DNA of 64,000 nucleotides from Duganella dendranthematis (GCF_012849375.1 NZ_CP051684.1:3162001-3226000), one strand, 5' to 3'; positions 40,902 through 50,367 are shown, counted from the first letter of the stretch. Notes: generated from the letters alone by a model not told the origin. Numbers and translations: made by a program.

Positions 40902-42257
40902 TCACAGGTAGCGTGCCAGCAACGCCCGGTCCAGCGCGGCGTCCAGCGCAATGCGGACGAAGTGACCGCTGCCGGGCGCCACACGGATGTCAGCACCGTG
41001 GTCGTCCAGCATGCGGTTCACTTCGATGTCGCGGTTGCCTTGCGGGTGGATCACCTCCAGCCGGTCGCCGACCGAGAAACGGTTCTTCACTTCCACCCGT
41101 GCCCAGCCGTCTTCCACGCTCAAGACGTCGCCGATGTACTGGCTGCGGTGGGCTTCGGACGCGCCGCGCATATAGTTCTGGTTGGACTGGGTGTGGTGGC
41201 GCTGGTAGAAGCCGTCCGTGTAGCCGCGGTTGGCCAGCCCTTGCAACTGGCCCAGCAGGTCGATATTGAACGGCCGCCCGGCCACGGCGTCGTCGATGGC
41301 CCGGCGGTACACCTGCGCCGTGCGCGCCGCGTAGTACAGCGACTTGGTGCGGCCTTCCACCTTCAGCGAGTCGACGCCGATTTTCACCAGCCGCTCGATA
41401 TGCTCGACCGCGCGCAAGTCCTTGGAGTTCATGATGTAGGTGCCGTGTTCATCTTCCATGATCGGCATCAGCTGGCCCGGGCGTTCGGCTTCCTCGATCA
41501 GATAGGCCTGATCGGCCAGCGCATGGCGCGGCTGCTGGTGCAGCGACGAGAACGGCCGCTGTTCGGCTTCCTGCAAGGCTTTCTGAAATTGCAGCGGAAT
41601 CACCTGGGCAAAGTCGCCGGTGGCGTCCTCGGCGGCGTGCTGCACCTTGTAGTCCCAGCGGCAGGAATTGGTGCACGTGCCCTGGTTGGGATCGCGATGG
41701 TTGAAGTAGCCGGACAGCAGGCAGCGGCCGGAGTAGGCGATACACAGCGCGCCGTGCACAAATACTTCCAGCTCCATCTCCGGACACTGCTGGCGGATCT
41801 CCTCGATTTCATCGAGCGACAGTTCGCGCGACAGTATCACCCGCGTCAGTCCCATGCGGTGCCAGAACTTGACGTCGGCCCAGTTGACGGCGTTGGCCTG
41901 TACCGACAGGTGCACCGGCACTTCCGGCCATTTGTCGCGCACCATCATGATCAGGCCGGGATCGGCCATGATCAGCGCGTCCGGCTTCATGGCGATCACC
42001 GGTTCCATGTCGCGCAGATAAGTTTTGAGCTTGGCGTTGTGGGCGAAGATATTGCTGGCGACGAAGAACTGCTTGCCGCGTGCGTGGGCGCCTTCGATAC
42101 CCTGCTGCAGCGTCGGCAGGGTGGAGAAGTCGTTGTTGCGCACGCGCAGGCTGTAGCGCGGCTGGCCGGCGTAGACGGCGTCGGCGCCGAAATCGAAGGC
42201 GGCGTGCATCTTGTCGAGCGAGCCGGCGGGCAAAAGAAGTTCGGGAGCTTTGAGCAT
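40902..42257 (-). CDS. trhP: U32 family protein, tRNA hydroxylation protein TrhP
   Basis: Prephenate-dependent enzyme factor for 5-hydroxyuridine formation at U34 of tRNA (TrhP, formerly YegQ), 451 residues. The TIM-barrel N-terminal part starts with APELLLPAGSLDKMHAAFDFGADAVYAG. The U32 signature is ELEVFVHGALCIAYSGRCLLSGYF, followed by the Cys cluster in NQGTCTNSCRW that binds an iron-sulphur cluster. The C-terminal part (about 350-450) holds the small OB-like domain (SVEDGWARVEVKNRFSVGDRLEVI) that separates TrhP from the shorter UbiU/V proteins. It is a cytoplasmic housekeeping enzyme. Confidence 0.9.
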   Translation of the reverse strand: MLKAPELLLPAGSLDKMHAAFDFGADAVYAGQPRYSLRVRNNDFSTLPTLQQGIEGAHARGKQFFVASNIFAHNAKLKTYLRDMEPVIAMKPDALIMADPGLIMMVRDKWPEVPVHLSVQANAVNWADVKFWHRMGLTRVILSRELSLDEIEEIRQQCPEMELEVFVHGALCIAYSGRCLLSGYFNHRDPNQGTCTNSCRWDYKVQHAAEDATGDFAQVIPLQFQKALQEAEQRPFSSLHQQPRHALADQAYLIEEAERPGQLMPIMEDEHGTYIMNSKDLRAVEHIERLVKIGVDSLKVEGRTKSLYYAARTAQVYRRAIDDAVAGRPFNIDLLGQLQGLANRGYTDGFYQRHHTQSNQNYMRGASEAHRSQYIGDVLSVEDGWARVEVKNRFSVGDRLEVIHPQGNRDIEVNRMLDDHGADIRVAPGSGHFVRIALDAALDRALLARYL

Positions 42258-42367
42258 AGACGGCGGGCAAAGTGGTGGATTCTAGTGATGCTGTCCAGTC
42301 CAAGCTTTGCGCCAGATCAAAAAATGCCTTGCCGAGCAAACGTGGGATGATACCGGTCTCATGTCTC

Positions 42368-42396
42368 TTTACATAGATTTACAATCCTGGGATAAA
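42368..42396 (+). promoter_or_regulatory. Sigma70-like promoter of the large lipoprotein gene
   Basis: TTTACA (42368-42373) and GATAAA (42391-42396) are separated by exactly 17 bases, in an AT-rich stretch followed by a run of T residues, 35 bases before the proposed TTG start. Confidence 0.5.
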
Positions 42397-42430
42397 ATTG
42401 CTTTTTTTTTAAATTTCCCAAGAGAACATA

Positions 42431-45103
42431 TTGTTAATCTATAAAATCAATCAGCTGCGCTATCTAGCTGCAATTGGCTTGTCGTCGCTGCTGGTCGCAT
42501 GCGGTGGCGGCGGCGGCAGTGGCGGCGGCTCGTCAGGCGGCGGTTCGACCATTGATCCGGCTCCCGGATTTTCAGTGAGCATCGATCGGACCCAGTTGCG
42601 GTTTAGCGGCGATGAAGGCAGCGTGATCCCGTCGCAGATCATTATGGGCACGGGCAGTGGTAGCAATGTGCCGACCACCGCCTATTTTGGCGGCGAGGAC
42701 CTGGGCACTGCCATCGATCATGTGGAAGCCCGCATCATTGGGCCGCAGGCGCAGTTCTTTGTTTATCCGAAAATGCAGCTGCCGGCCGGCGAGTATTCCG
42801 GCACGCTGAAGCTGTCGATGTGCGCCGATACGCAATGCAACCAGCACTTCAAAGGCTCGCCGGTCAACGTTGCCTATACCGTCAGTGTCGGCAAGGGCTT
42901 GAAGGTCACCCCGGGCAGTGTCGACCTCAGCTCGCTTACCGGCGCCTCGGCCTCCACGCCAGTGACGGTGCAGTTGCCGAGCGGCGTGAGCAGTTTTTCC
43001 GCGACGACCAATGCCACCTGGCTGCGGGTTGCGAATATCACCTCCAGCGGCATGACGGTGATCGCCGCGTCGAAGGGGCCCGGCATTTTCAACGGGCTGG
43101 TGACGGTCAGCGCGGGCAGCCGCGCGACCACCATTCCGGTGACTTATCGCGTCACGGCCGATCCTTCCTCGGTCAGCAGCATCACCCCGGACCGCACCAG
43201 CCTGGCGTTCTCGGCGCCGGCCGGCTATGCCAGCAGCGGCCAGCAACTGAAGGTGACGCTGCCGAACTGGGCACAGGGCTTAAGCACCAGTGTGCAATAC
43301 CGTACGGGCGATTCGGGCTGGCTGACCGTGACGCCGGGCGTCGGCGGCGCCGTCAGCGTGGTCGCTTCGGCCGCCAGTCTGCGTCCCGGCGCCTATCTGG
43401 CCGACCTGGTGCTGAGCGGCGGCAACGACCTGCTGCCGGTGTCGGTGCCCGTCAGCCTGAACGTGGTGGCGGCGGATTGGAACGTCACCGGCAGCTCGAC
43501 CCTGACGGTCGATGCGGCCAGCACGCCTGCCACCTTGAGCGGACAGATCAGCATCGACATGCCGAACCTGCCGGTGCAAGGCTGGCAGGCCAGCAGCAAT
43601 ACGCCCTGGCTGCAGCTGTCGCGCACCAGCGGTTCGCTGCGCACCGATAAGCTGGGGGTGTCGGTGAATGTGGCGCAAATGCTGAAGCTGGCCAATTTCC
43701 GCACCTACACGGCCGACATTACCTTGAGCCTGGCCAGCGGCAAAGCCGCCGGCACCAAGTTCACCGTCACGCTGGACAAGCGGCTGCCGGAAGTCAGTTA
43801 CATCAGTCCGCATACCCGCCTGGCTGGCGAGGCGGGCAATTACATCGTGCGCGGCCGCGGCTTCGACGCGATTACCAATCTGAATCAGGTGCTGCAGGTG
43901 ACAGGCACTAAGCCCGCGCAAATTGTGCGCGTCAATGACACGCAGTTTGAACTGAGCCTGCCGGCGGCGCAGGGCGATGCCACGGTGGCGCTGTCCAACA
44001 GCATGGGCGCCAGCTCCGGCAGCGTCACGCTGAAGACGGTATCGCAACCGGCCTTGGCCTACGCGGCGGTAGCGGCGCAAGGCAACAAGGGCGGCCTGGT
44101 GTTCGACCCCGAGCGGCAGGCGCTGTTCACCGTCAACAAGACGCTGGGTTCGCTGATGCGCTTCGGTAAGAGCGGCACCAACTGGAATGCCACCAGCGTA
44201 CCGGTCTCCAGTGCCGACGAGGTGGCGCTTTCACCGGATGGCAAGAGCCTGATCGTGACGGTGACCAGCGGCCAGATCAAGCTGTTCGATCCGGGCACGC
44301 TGGCCGAACAAGGCAGCTTCAAAGCTGGCAGCGTGTATGGCGAAACGCTGAACGCCCTGCCACGGATGGCGGTGCGCAATGATGGCAAAGTGCTGTTCTC
44401 CGGCGCTTCCGGCGTGCAGGACGATGGCGGCTACATGGCGTATTTTGATCTGGTCAGCAAGAGCTTCGGCAATATAGGCGGTCCGTATGCCTTTGGCTGG
44501 GCGTCGGTGTCGGGCGACGGCTCGCGCATCAATATCGTGCAATCGGCCAGCTATACACCGTTGCCGCCGATCATCTCGCTGGATAGCCGCGACCAGGTGG
44601 CGCAACAGGCGCCGAGCGGTCTGGGCCATTGGTTCGAGAGCGCGCAAAGCCTGCACGGTGAGCGCTTTGCGGAAGGCACTTACAAGGTGTGGGACCGCGA
44701 TCTCAACATCATCGGCCAGGTGGTCATCCCGGATAACACGTATTACGGCCGCACGCCGGTGTTCTCGCCGGATGGCAAGCGCTTGTATGTGATGGCGTAC
44801 GACAGCAGTGGTCTGTACGTCGGAGCCACCAGCAAGCCGCGCGTCTATGTGTTTGACAGCAGCACGCGCATGGTCACCAGCACCGACTTGCCGCTGCTGG
44901 GTTACTTCGAGCTGGCGGATTATCCGACTTGCGCGGTCAACACTTACGAGTGCGATACGCGCGCGCTGGGTACGATCAGCCCCGATGGCAAGACCTTGTT
45001 CTTCCTGGGCGATGCGCGCCTGATCGTGGCGCCGATCCCGGCGCTGCAAGGTGGTCGTCAGGCTGCAGCCATGCGCCGCCTGGTGTTGCCGGCCTCGCAT
45101 TAA
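42431..45103 (+). CDS. Large lipoprotein with Gly-rich linker, Ig-like domains and a C-terminal beta-propeller
   Basis: Surface or periplasmic lipoprotein of 890 residues. There is no ATG; the best start is the TTG at 42431, with AAGAGA upstream. The signal peptide ends in the lipobox LLVAC (Cys24), followed by a GGGGGSGGGSSGGG tether. Residues about 45-455 form several repeated BACON/Ig-like beta modules with recurrent NxTWLRV and SxTPWLQLS patterns. Residues about 458-545 look like an IPT/TIG domain (YISPHTRLAGEAGNYIVRGRGF). Residues about 550-880 form a beta-propeller with repeated LSPDGKSL, FSPDGKRLYV and ISPDGKTLFF blades. A role in carbohydrate or surface binding is plausible, but no enzyme motif is visible. 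Confidence 0.85.
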   Translation: MLIYKINQLRYLAAIGLSSLLVACGGGGGSGGGSSGGGSTIDPAPGFSVSIDRTQLRFSGDEGSVIPSQIIMGTGSGSNVPTTAYFGGEDLGTAIDHVEARIIGPQAQFFVYPKMQLPAGEYSGTLKLSMCADTQCNQHFKGSPVNVAYTVSVGKGLKVTPGSVDLSSLTGASASTPVTVQLPSGVSSFSATTNATWLRVANITSSGMTVIAASKGPGIFNGLVTVSAGSRATTIPVTYRVTADPSSVSSITPDRTSLAFSAPAGYASSGQQLKVTLPNWAQGLSTSVQYRTGDSGWLTVTPGVGGAVSVVASAASLRPGAYLADLVLSGGNDLLPVSVPVSLNVVAADWNVTGSSTLTVDAASTPATLSGQISIDMPNLPVQGWQASSNTPWLQLSRTSGSLRTDKLGVSVNVAQMLKLANFRTYTADITLSLASGKAAGTKFTVTLDKRLPEVSYISPHTRLAGEAGNYIVRGRGFDAITNLNQVLQVTGTKPAQIVRVNDTQFELSLPAAQGDATVALSNSMGASSGSVTLKTVSQPALAYAAVAAQGNKGGLVFDPERQALFTVNKTLGSLMRFGKSGTNWNATSVPVSSADEVALSPDGKSLIVTVTSGQIKLFDPGTLAEQGSFKAGSVYGETLNALPRMAVRNDGKVLFSGASGVQDDGGYMAYFDLVSKSFGNIGGPYAFGWASVSGDGSRINIVQSASYTPLPPIISLDSRDQVAQQAPSGLGHWFESAQSLHGERFAEGTYKVWDRDLNIIGQVVIPDNTYYGRTPVFSPDGKRLYVMAYDSSGLYVGATSKPRVYVFDSSTRMVTSTDLPLLGYFELADYPTCAVNTYECDTRALGTISPDGKTLFFLGDARLIVAPIPALQGGRQAAAMRRLVLPASH

Positions 45104-45112
45104 GCAAGGGTG

Positions 45113-45145
45113 ATGGCGGCGCTACAGTGCTGGCGCCGCCATTTA
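45113..45145 (+). terminator. Stem-loop after the large lipoprotein gene
   Basis: ATGGCGGCGC (45113-45122) pairs with GCGCCGCCAT (45133-45142), followed by a short TTAT only. It is a strong hairpin ten bases after the stop, but the weak U-tract makes intrinsic termination uncertain. Confidence 0.55.
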
Positions 45146-45235
45146 TGTCATCTGCTTGCCCCAAACCAGTGTATATTTCCTGATTGTCATTTCGATCATG
45201 GCCGGCAAGCCGCCGGCTTCCTTCAGGAGAGCAAT

Positions 45236-47896
45236 ATGCGTGCAGGTGTGTTGAGTTTGGCGTTGGCGTTGGCTTTCCCGTCTATTCCGGTCCTGGCGCG
45301 CGATGCCGCCCCGGCCGTCTTTAACTTCGCGACCGCCCCCGGCCGCCTGCCCAAGAACGTGGTGCCGCTGGAATACAGCATCGCCCTGACGCCGGATGCG
45401 GCCGCGCGCAAGATCGCCGGCAACGAAACCATCCTGCTCGACTTCAAGGAAGCCACCGCCACCATCCAGTTCAATTCGCTGAATCAAAAGCTCAGCAATG
45501 TGCTGCTGGACGGCAAACCGGTCAAGAGCGTCGACTCCAGCGACGACAAGCAGCTGACCACCGTGACCCTCAACGCCCCGGCGCGCAAAGGCCGCCATAC
45601 GCTCAGCTTTGACTACACCGGCCAGATCGAAACCAAGGCGGTCGGCCTGTTTGCCCAACAATACAAAACGCCGGATGGCGTGCAGGGCGAAATGCTCAGC
45701 ACCCAGTTCGAAGCCACCGACGCGCGCCGCATGTTCCCGTGCTGGGATGAGCCGGCCTTCCGCGCGGTCTACAAGCTGACCGTGACGGTGCCGGCCAAGT
45801 GGGCGGTGTATTCCAACATGCCGCAGACCACGCGCAAGGTCAGCGGCGAACTGGCCACCACCAGCTTTGCGGCGACGCCGAAGATGGCGTCCTACCTGGT
45901 GGAATTCTCGGCCGGCGACCTGGCCGAGATCAGCGCCGACCACAACGGCACGCACTTTAACGTGGTGGCGGTCAAGGGCCAGGAAGAGGGCGGCCGTGCG
46001 GCGCTGGCGGCGGCGCAGCAGATCCTCGACGATTACAACGATTATTTCGGCGTCAAGTATCCGCTGCCCAAGCTGACCTCGATCGCGGTGCCGGGCGGCT
46101 TCAGCGGCGCGATGGAAAACTGGGGCGCGATCACCTACAACGACCAGGCGCTGCTGATCACGCCGTCGAGCACGCTGGCCAACCGCCAGGGCGTGTTCTC
46201 GATCCAGGCGCACGAAATGGCGCACCAGTGGTTCGGCGACCTGGTGACCATGGGCTGGTGGGATGACCTGTGGCTCAACGAAAGCTTCGCCTCGTGGATG
46301 GCGGCGCGCGAAACCGACCTGCGCAATCCAAGCTGGCACTGGTGGGAGCGCGAGGACGGCACCAAGGAAGAGGCGATGACCGCCGACGCCCAGGCCAGCG
46401 TGCATCCGATCGTGCAGCATGTGGTCAACGAACTGGAGGCCAGCAGCGCCTTCGATCCGGCCATCACCTACAGCAAGGGCCAGGCGGTGCTGCGCATGCT
46501 GGAAAACCATATGGGACCGGACCGCTTCCGCCAGGGCATCCGCAGCTATATGAAGCAGCACGCCTATTCCAACACGCTGGGCGGCGACCTGTGGCGCGCG
46601 CTCGACACGGCGGGCGGCAAGGGCGGTAAAGGGGACAAAGTCAGCGCGATCGCCACCTCGTGGACCACCCAGCCGGGATTCCCGCTGGTGTCGGTGGCCG
46701 CCAGTTGCGGCGCCGATGGCAAGCGCACTGTCACGCTGACGCAGCAACGCTTCCTGCTGCAAGGACTGGGAACGGGCAAGGGCCACTGGCAGGTGCCGTT
46801 GCAGGTGCGCAGCGGCAGCGGCGCGGCCAAGGCCGTGCTGTTCACCAGCGACGGCCAGAAAATCGACGCCGGCAACTGCGCCGACACACTGACCATCAAC
46901 GCCAACGCGGTCGGTTACTACCGCGTCGCCTACGACCAGGCCACGCTGGCGCGCAATACCCGCGACTTCACCAAGATGACCGATGGCGACCGCATCGCCA
47001 TGCTGGACGACCAGTGGGCGCTGGCCGAAGCGGGCGCGGCGCCGCTGGGCAGCTACCTGGCGCTGGCCTCGGCCATGGGCACGGTGCAGAACCAGCGGTC
47101 GTGGGAACAGATCACCGGCGTGCTGGCGACCATCGAATCGTATGAGCGCGGCGCGCCGGGCCATGGCGCGTTCAGCACCTATGCGCGCGACCTGATCAAG
47201 CCGCTGTCGCGCCAGCTGGGCTGGGATGCGCGGGCGGACGACACGCCCGGCGTGGTCAAACTACGCCGCGCGGTGTTGACGGAACTGGGCGCTTGGGGCG
47301 ACGCCGAAGTGATCGCCGAAGCGCGCAAGCGTTTCGCCGGCTTCGTGGCTGATCGCGGCAGCATCGCGGCCGAAGACCAGGCCACGGTGTTGACGATCGT
47401 CGCGCTGGGGGCCACGCCGGCCGAGTTCGAGCAGCTGCACGCGATTGCCCGCAGCGCGAAGAACGAAACCGAGATCCGGCGCTATTATCAGGCGTTGATG
47501 GCGGTGCGCGATCCGGCCTTGGCCAAGCAGGCGGTGGCCATCGTCATGTCGGATGAGATTCCCAAGCAGGCCGGGACGGTGCGCATGGCGCTGCTGGCCA
47601 GGCTGACGGACGAGCATCCACAGCTGGCGTGGAGCAGTTTCACTACCAATGCGGATGCGCTGATGTCGCCGTTTGCGCCTTTTGGTCCGCTGTACCTGGC
47701 CCAATACGTTCCCGAGCTGTTCTGGCGCGCGCTGCCACCGGATGAGCTGGAAGCCTGGATCAAGCAGAAGGTGCCGGCCGAACTGGCGCCGCAACTGGCG
47801 CGCGGCATGGAAAGCGCCCGCTTCAAGCACGCCGAACAGGCCTTGATGCGCAAGGCGGCCGACGCCGCGATCGCGCCCAAGGTGGCGGCTAACTGA
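45236..47896 (+). CDS. M1 family aminopeptidase, secreted (second copy)
   Basis: Zinc aminopeptidase of 886 residues, exported by the signal peptide MRAGVLSLALALAFPSIPVLA. The exopeptidase motif GAMEN is at 291-295, and the zinc site is HEMAH (326-330) with Glu349 in WLNES. The helical ERAP1-like C-terminal domain fills about 535-880. The domain positions are almost the same as in the paralogue at 15109-17742, but the sequences differ widely, so this is an old duplication. AGGAGA lies six bases before the ATG at 45236. Confidence 0.95.
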   Translation: MRAGVLSLALALAFPSIPVLARDAAPAVFNFATAPGRLPKNVVPLEYSIALTPDAAARKIAGNETILLDFKEATATIQFNSLNQKLSNVLLDGKPVKSVDSSDDKQLTTVTLNAPARKGRHTLSFDYTGQIETKAVGLFAQQYKTPDGVQGEMLSTQFEATDARRMFPCWDEPAFRAVYKLTVTVPAKWAVYSNMPQTTRKVSGELATTSFAATPKMASYLVEFSAGDLAEISADHNGTHFNVVAVKGQEEGGRAALAAAQQILDDYNDYFGVKYPLPKLTSIAVPGGFSGAMENWGAITYNDQALLITPSSTLANRQGVFSIQAHEMAHQWFGDLVTMGWWDDLWLNESFASWMAARETDLRNPSWHWWEREDGTKEEAMTADAQASVHPIVQHVVNELEASSAFDPAITYSKGQAVLRMLENHMGPDRFRQGIRSYMKQHAYSNTLGGDLWRALDTAGGKGGKGDKVSAIATSWTTQPGFPLVSVAASCGADGKRTVTLTQQRFLLQGLGTGKGHWQVPLQVRSGSGAAKAVLFTSDGQKIDAGNCADTLTINANAVGYYRVAYDQATLARNTRDFTKMTDGDRIAMLDDQWALAEAGAAPLGSYLALASAMGTVQNQRSWEQITGVLATIESYERGAPGHGAFSTYARDLIKPLSRQLGWDARADDTPGVVKLRRAVLTELGAWGDAEVIAEARKRFAGFVADRGSIAAEDQATVLTIVALGATPAEFEQLHAIARSAKNETEIRRYYQALMAVRDPALAKQAVAIVMSDEIPKQAGTVRMALLARLTDEHPQLAWSSFTTNADALMSPFAPFGPLYLAQYVPELFWRALPPDELEAWIKQKVPAELAPQLARGMESARFKHAEQALMRKAADAAIAPKVAAN

Positions 47897-47904
47897 GGGG
47901 TGGC

Positions 47905-47938
47905 GCCGGACGCCAACCTGTATGGGTTGGCGTCGGGC
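47905..47938. terminator. Hairpin between convergent M1 and FkbM genes
   Basis: GACGCCAACC (47909-47918) and GGTTGGCGTC (47925-47934) pair around TGTATG, and the stem extends with one mismatch. The T-run after it is short (ATTT), so it may act on both strands as a 3'-end structure. Confidence 0.55.
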
Positions 47939-47941
47939 CAT

Positions 47942-48733
47942 TTAACTGACCTTGATCTGTTCGGCCACAGGATCGTCCTTGTGTACCGCGATTAAATTAA
48001 TGCCTAATGGGAAAATTTTGTACTGCAGTTTTTCCAGGAATGCGCGAATTTCTTCCTCATTGGATTTGATCTTTTCAATCATCAATTGCGGCTTGTATTT
48101 GCTGATCGATTGTTCGGCGCCCATCAACGCTTCCATCTCCATGCCTTCGATATCTATTTTGATGAAGTCCAATCGCTTAAGGTTGAGCTGATCGATAGAC
48201 ATCATTTGCGTTCGTACGCAATTTTCCTCTGCATAATCGATTTTTTGACCGATAAATTCAGTCGTGTCGGTTTTTCTGATTTCCAAACTGCCAAAGCTGG
48301 AAGGCAAAAAATAATTTGGCTGGGGAACCGATATCTCACCCGCGCTAGCGCCAACTGCGGCAAAAATTGCCTTGGCATTAAAGCAGTTATTCAGTGCGAT
48401 ATTTCCTGCCAATGCATAATAAATGCGCTCCTGCGCCTCGAAAGCGATGACCTCGCCCCAGCCGTGCATGGCCTGCGCCCACTCGATGGTATGCACGCCA
48501 ATGTTGGCGCCGCAGTCGATCGCGACGACACCGTCGCCGAAATTCTCCCTTCGGGTCATCAGGAGCTTCACGGCAAAATCAATTTCTTGTGGATCAAATG
48601 CCGATGAGTTTAACAATTGGTATCCGACGCCATAGCCGCCACCTGGCACGATGCGATAGTCGTGGCGGTTCACCAGCATGGAGCCGTGGTTGGTGCTCGC
48701 TAATACAAAAGCGATTGGTCGCAAATTTTTCAT
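47942..48733 (-). CDS. FkbM family SAM-dependent methyltransferase
   Basis: Methyltransferase of 263 residues that would O-methylate a sugar or glycan. The SAM-binding motif I is VVAIDCGANIGVHTIEWA (about 68-85), motif II is EVIAFEAQERIYYALAGNIALNN, and the conserved late block is LDFIKIDIEGMEMEALMGAEQ. The ATG at 48733 (MKNLRPIAF) fits the family length and has AGGAT upstream. Codon choice and base composition are visibly more AT-rich than in every neighbour, with many A/T third positions, and it stands alone without other glycan genes, next to tRNA-Phe. Horizontal acquisition is a reasonable inference. Confidence 0.88.
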   Translation of the reverse strand: MKNLRPIAFVLASTNHGSMLVNRHDYRIVPGGGYGVGYQLLNSSAFDPQEIDFAVKLLMTRRENFGDGVVAIDCGANIGVHTIEWAQAMHGWGEVIAFEAQERIYYALAGNIALNNCFNAKAIFAAVGASAGEISVPQPNYFLPSSFGSLEIRKTDTTEFIGQKIDYAEENCVRTQMMSIDQLNLKRLDFIKIDIEGMEMEALMGAEQSISKYKPQLMIEKIKSNEEEIRAFLEKLQYKIFPLGINLIAVHKDDPVAEQIKVS

Positions 48734-48957
48734 GTTGATGGATCCTAGCCCTTGATTTTCCAGACAGCTTCTATAAGTTGCAATGTAGCATAAGTGTGTC
48801 GCCTTGCTCATGGCGCGCTTGTCTTGATGAAATCATTTGCGAGGGGCAATGTGATCTGTCTATCAAACCGGGGTCGCGCAGGATGAAGACTGCTATGCGG
48901 TCTGGCGTCTACGGAGGAGGAGGGTTGAAAGTGGCTTACGAAAGTAGCGGCGCAAAC

Positions 48958-48986
48958 AAAAACGCCACCCGAAGGTGGCGTTTTTT
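48958..48986 (-). terminator. Terminator downstream of tRNA-Phe
   Basis: AACGCCACC (48961-48969) pairs with GGTGGCGTT (48974-48982) around CGAA. On the minus strand the stem is followed by five U residues, eight bases after the tRNA end; on the plus strand it is followed by six T residues, so it can work both ways. Confidence 0.85.
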
Positions 48987-48993
48987 ATATTCT

Positions 48994-49069
48994 TGGTGGC
49001 CCGGGGCGGAATCGAACCACCGACACAAGGATTTTCAATCCTCTGCTCTACCAACTGAGCTACCAGGCC
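48994..49069 (-). tRNA. tRNA-Phe (GAA)
   Basis: A 76-nucleotide tRNA including an encoded CCA end. The acceptor stem pairs GGCCTGG with CCGGGCC (one G-U pair), the D arm contains AGCTCAGTTGGTAGAGC, the anticodon loop is TTGAAAA with anticodon GAA, and the T loop is GGTTCGATTCC. It has its own consensus promoter and terminator and no neighbouring tRNA. Confidence 0.97.
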
Positions 49070-49079
49070 AAGGAGCAGA

Positions 49080-49107
49080 ATTATAGCATCCCGCCGGAAA
49101 AGTGCAA
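49080..49107 (-). promoter_or_regulatory. Promoter of tRNA-Phe
   Basis: On the minus strand TTGCAC (49107-49102) and TATAAT (49085-49080) are 16 bases apart and end 11 bases before the tRNA 5' end, a near-consensus sigma70 promoter. A GC-rich discriminator typical of stringently controlled stable RNA is not obvious. Confidence 0.75.
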
Positions 49108-49146
49108 GGGCCAAATTCCATTCATCACAAACGCTATAATGGCCGG

Positions 49147-50367
49147 ATGAATAAGCCCACCCCCTCCGCGGCGCTGCGCGTGATCGAAAGTGATATTTGC
49201 ATAGTTGGCAATGGCGCGATTGCCAAGACCGCGGCGCTGGGCCTGGCCCAGGCCGGCCTGGGTGTGACGTTGCTGGGGCCGCCTTCGCCGCCGCCGGCGC
49301 CAGCGGCGGCCGATCCGGGCTGGGACGCGCGCGTTTATGCGCTGAATCACACCGCGCATCATCTGCTGTCGTCGCTTAAAGTCTGGGATGCGCTGGACCA
49401 CACGCGGGTGGCGCCGGTCGATGCGATGATCGTCCACGGCGACGGCCCGCACGCCGGCGGGCTGGCGTTCGACGCCTACGGCGCCCACACCAATGCGCTG
49501 ACCTGGATACTGGAAGACCGCAACCTGAATCAGGCGCTGGACGCCGCGCTCCGCTTCGCCCAGAACGTGAAGACGGCCACCGGCCGCGCCACCGGTCTGC
49601 TGCGCGACGCTCACAGCGCTAGCGTGCTGCTGGACGACGGCACCAGCATCCGCGCGGCGCTGGTGGTTGGCGCCGACGGTGCGCAGTCGTGGGTGCGCGG
49701 CCAGTGCGATATCGGCCTCGATTACCGCAGCTATAACCAGCGCGCCGTGGTGTCCAACTTTGCCTGCGAACTGCCGCACTATGGCGCCGCCCATCAGTGG
49801 TTCACCGGCGCAGAGGGCATCGTCGCCTTGCTGCCGCTGCCGGGAAATAAAGTATCGCTGGTGTGGTCGGCGCCGGAGCAGCTGGCCGATACCTTGCGCG
49901 CCGAGTCGGCGCAGCAGATCGCCGACCGTCTGGCGGTGTTCGCGCGCGAGAAGCTGGGCGCCCTGACGCCGCTGCAACCGGAGCTGGTGCGCGACTTCCC
50001 GCTGCGCCTGATCCGTCCGCACGCGATGACGGCGCCGCGCGTGGCGCTGATCGGCGATGCCGCCCACGTGGTGCATCCGCTGGCCGGCCATGGCATGAAC
50101 CTGGGCTTTGGCGATGTGGCGCAGCTGATCAAGACCCTGTCCGAGCGCGAGCCGCAGCGCGGCATCGGCGACGACCGCGTGCTGGCCCGCTACGCGCGCG
50201 CGCGCAAGGAAGACGTGCTGTTGATGCAGGTGACCACCGATGGTCTGGCGCGCCTGTTCGAGACCGATATCGAGCCCCTGCGCGTGGTTCGTAATTTCGG
50301 ATTAAACTTGTTGGATAAATTACCTGTGCTGAAGCGTCGCCTGATCTCTCACGCGATGGGCAAGTAG
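49147..50367 (+). CDS. UbiH/UbiF/VisC/COQ6 family FAD-dependent hydroxylase
   Basis: Flavin monooxygenase of 406 residues that hydroxylates the ubiquinone ring during quinone biosynthesis; which ring position cannot be told. The FAD motif is CIVGNGAIAKTAALGLAQAG (18-37), the DG motif is VVGADGAQSWVRG, and the GD motif is RVALIGDAAHVVHPLAGHGMNLGFGD. The ATG at 49147 is only six bases after a TATAAT and has no ribosome site, so the message may be leaderless. It is followed after 21 bases by dsbC, an arrangement I recognise from other Burkholderiales. Confidence 0.9.
   Translation: MNKPTPSAALRVIESDICIVGNGAIAKTAALGLAQAGLGVTLLGPPSPPPAPAAADPGWDARVYALNHTAHHLLSSLKVWDALDHTRVAPVDAMIVHGDGPHAGGLAFDAYGAHTNALTWILEDRNLNQALDAALRFAQNVKTATGRATGLLRDAHSASVLLDDGTSIRAALVVGADGAQSWVRGQCDIGLDYRSYNQRAVVSNFACELPHYGAAHQWFTGAEGIVALLPLPGNKVSLVWSAPEQLADTLRAESAQQIADRLAVFAREKLGALTPLQPELVRDFPLRLIRPHAMTAPRVALIGDAAHVVHPLAGHGMNLGFGDVAQLIKTLSEREPQRGIGDDRVLARYARARKEDVLLMQVTTDGLARLFETDIEPLRVVRNFGLNLLDKLPVLKRRLISHAMGK

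Noticed and set aside
48778..49086. Open frame of 102 codons over the tRNA-Phe region
   Set aside because: It overlaps the tRNA and its terminator on the opposite strand; frames containing tRNA antisense sequence are a known annotation artefact.
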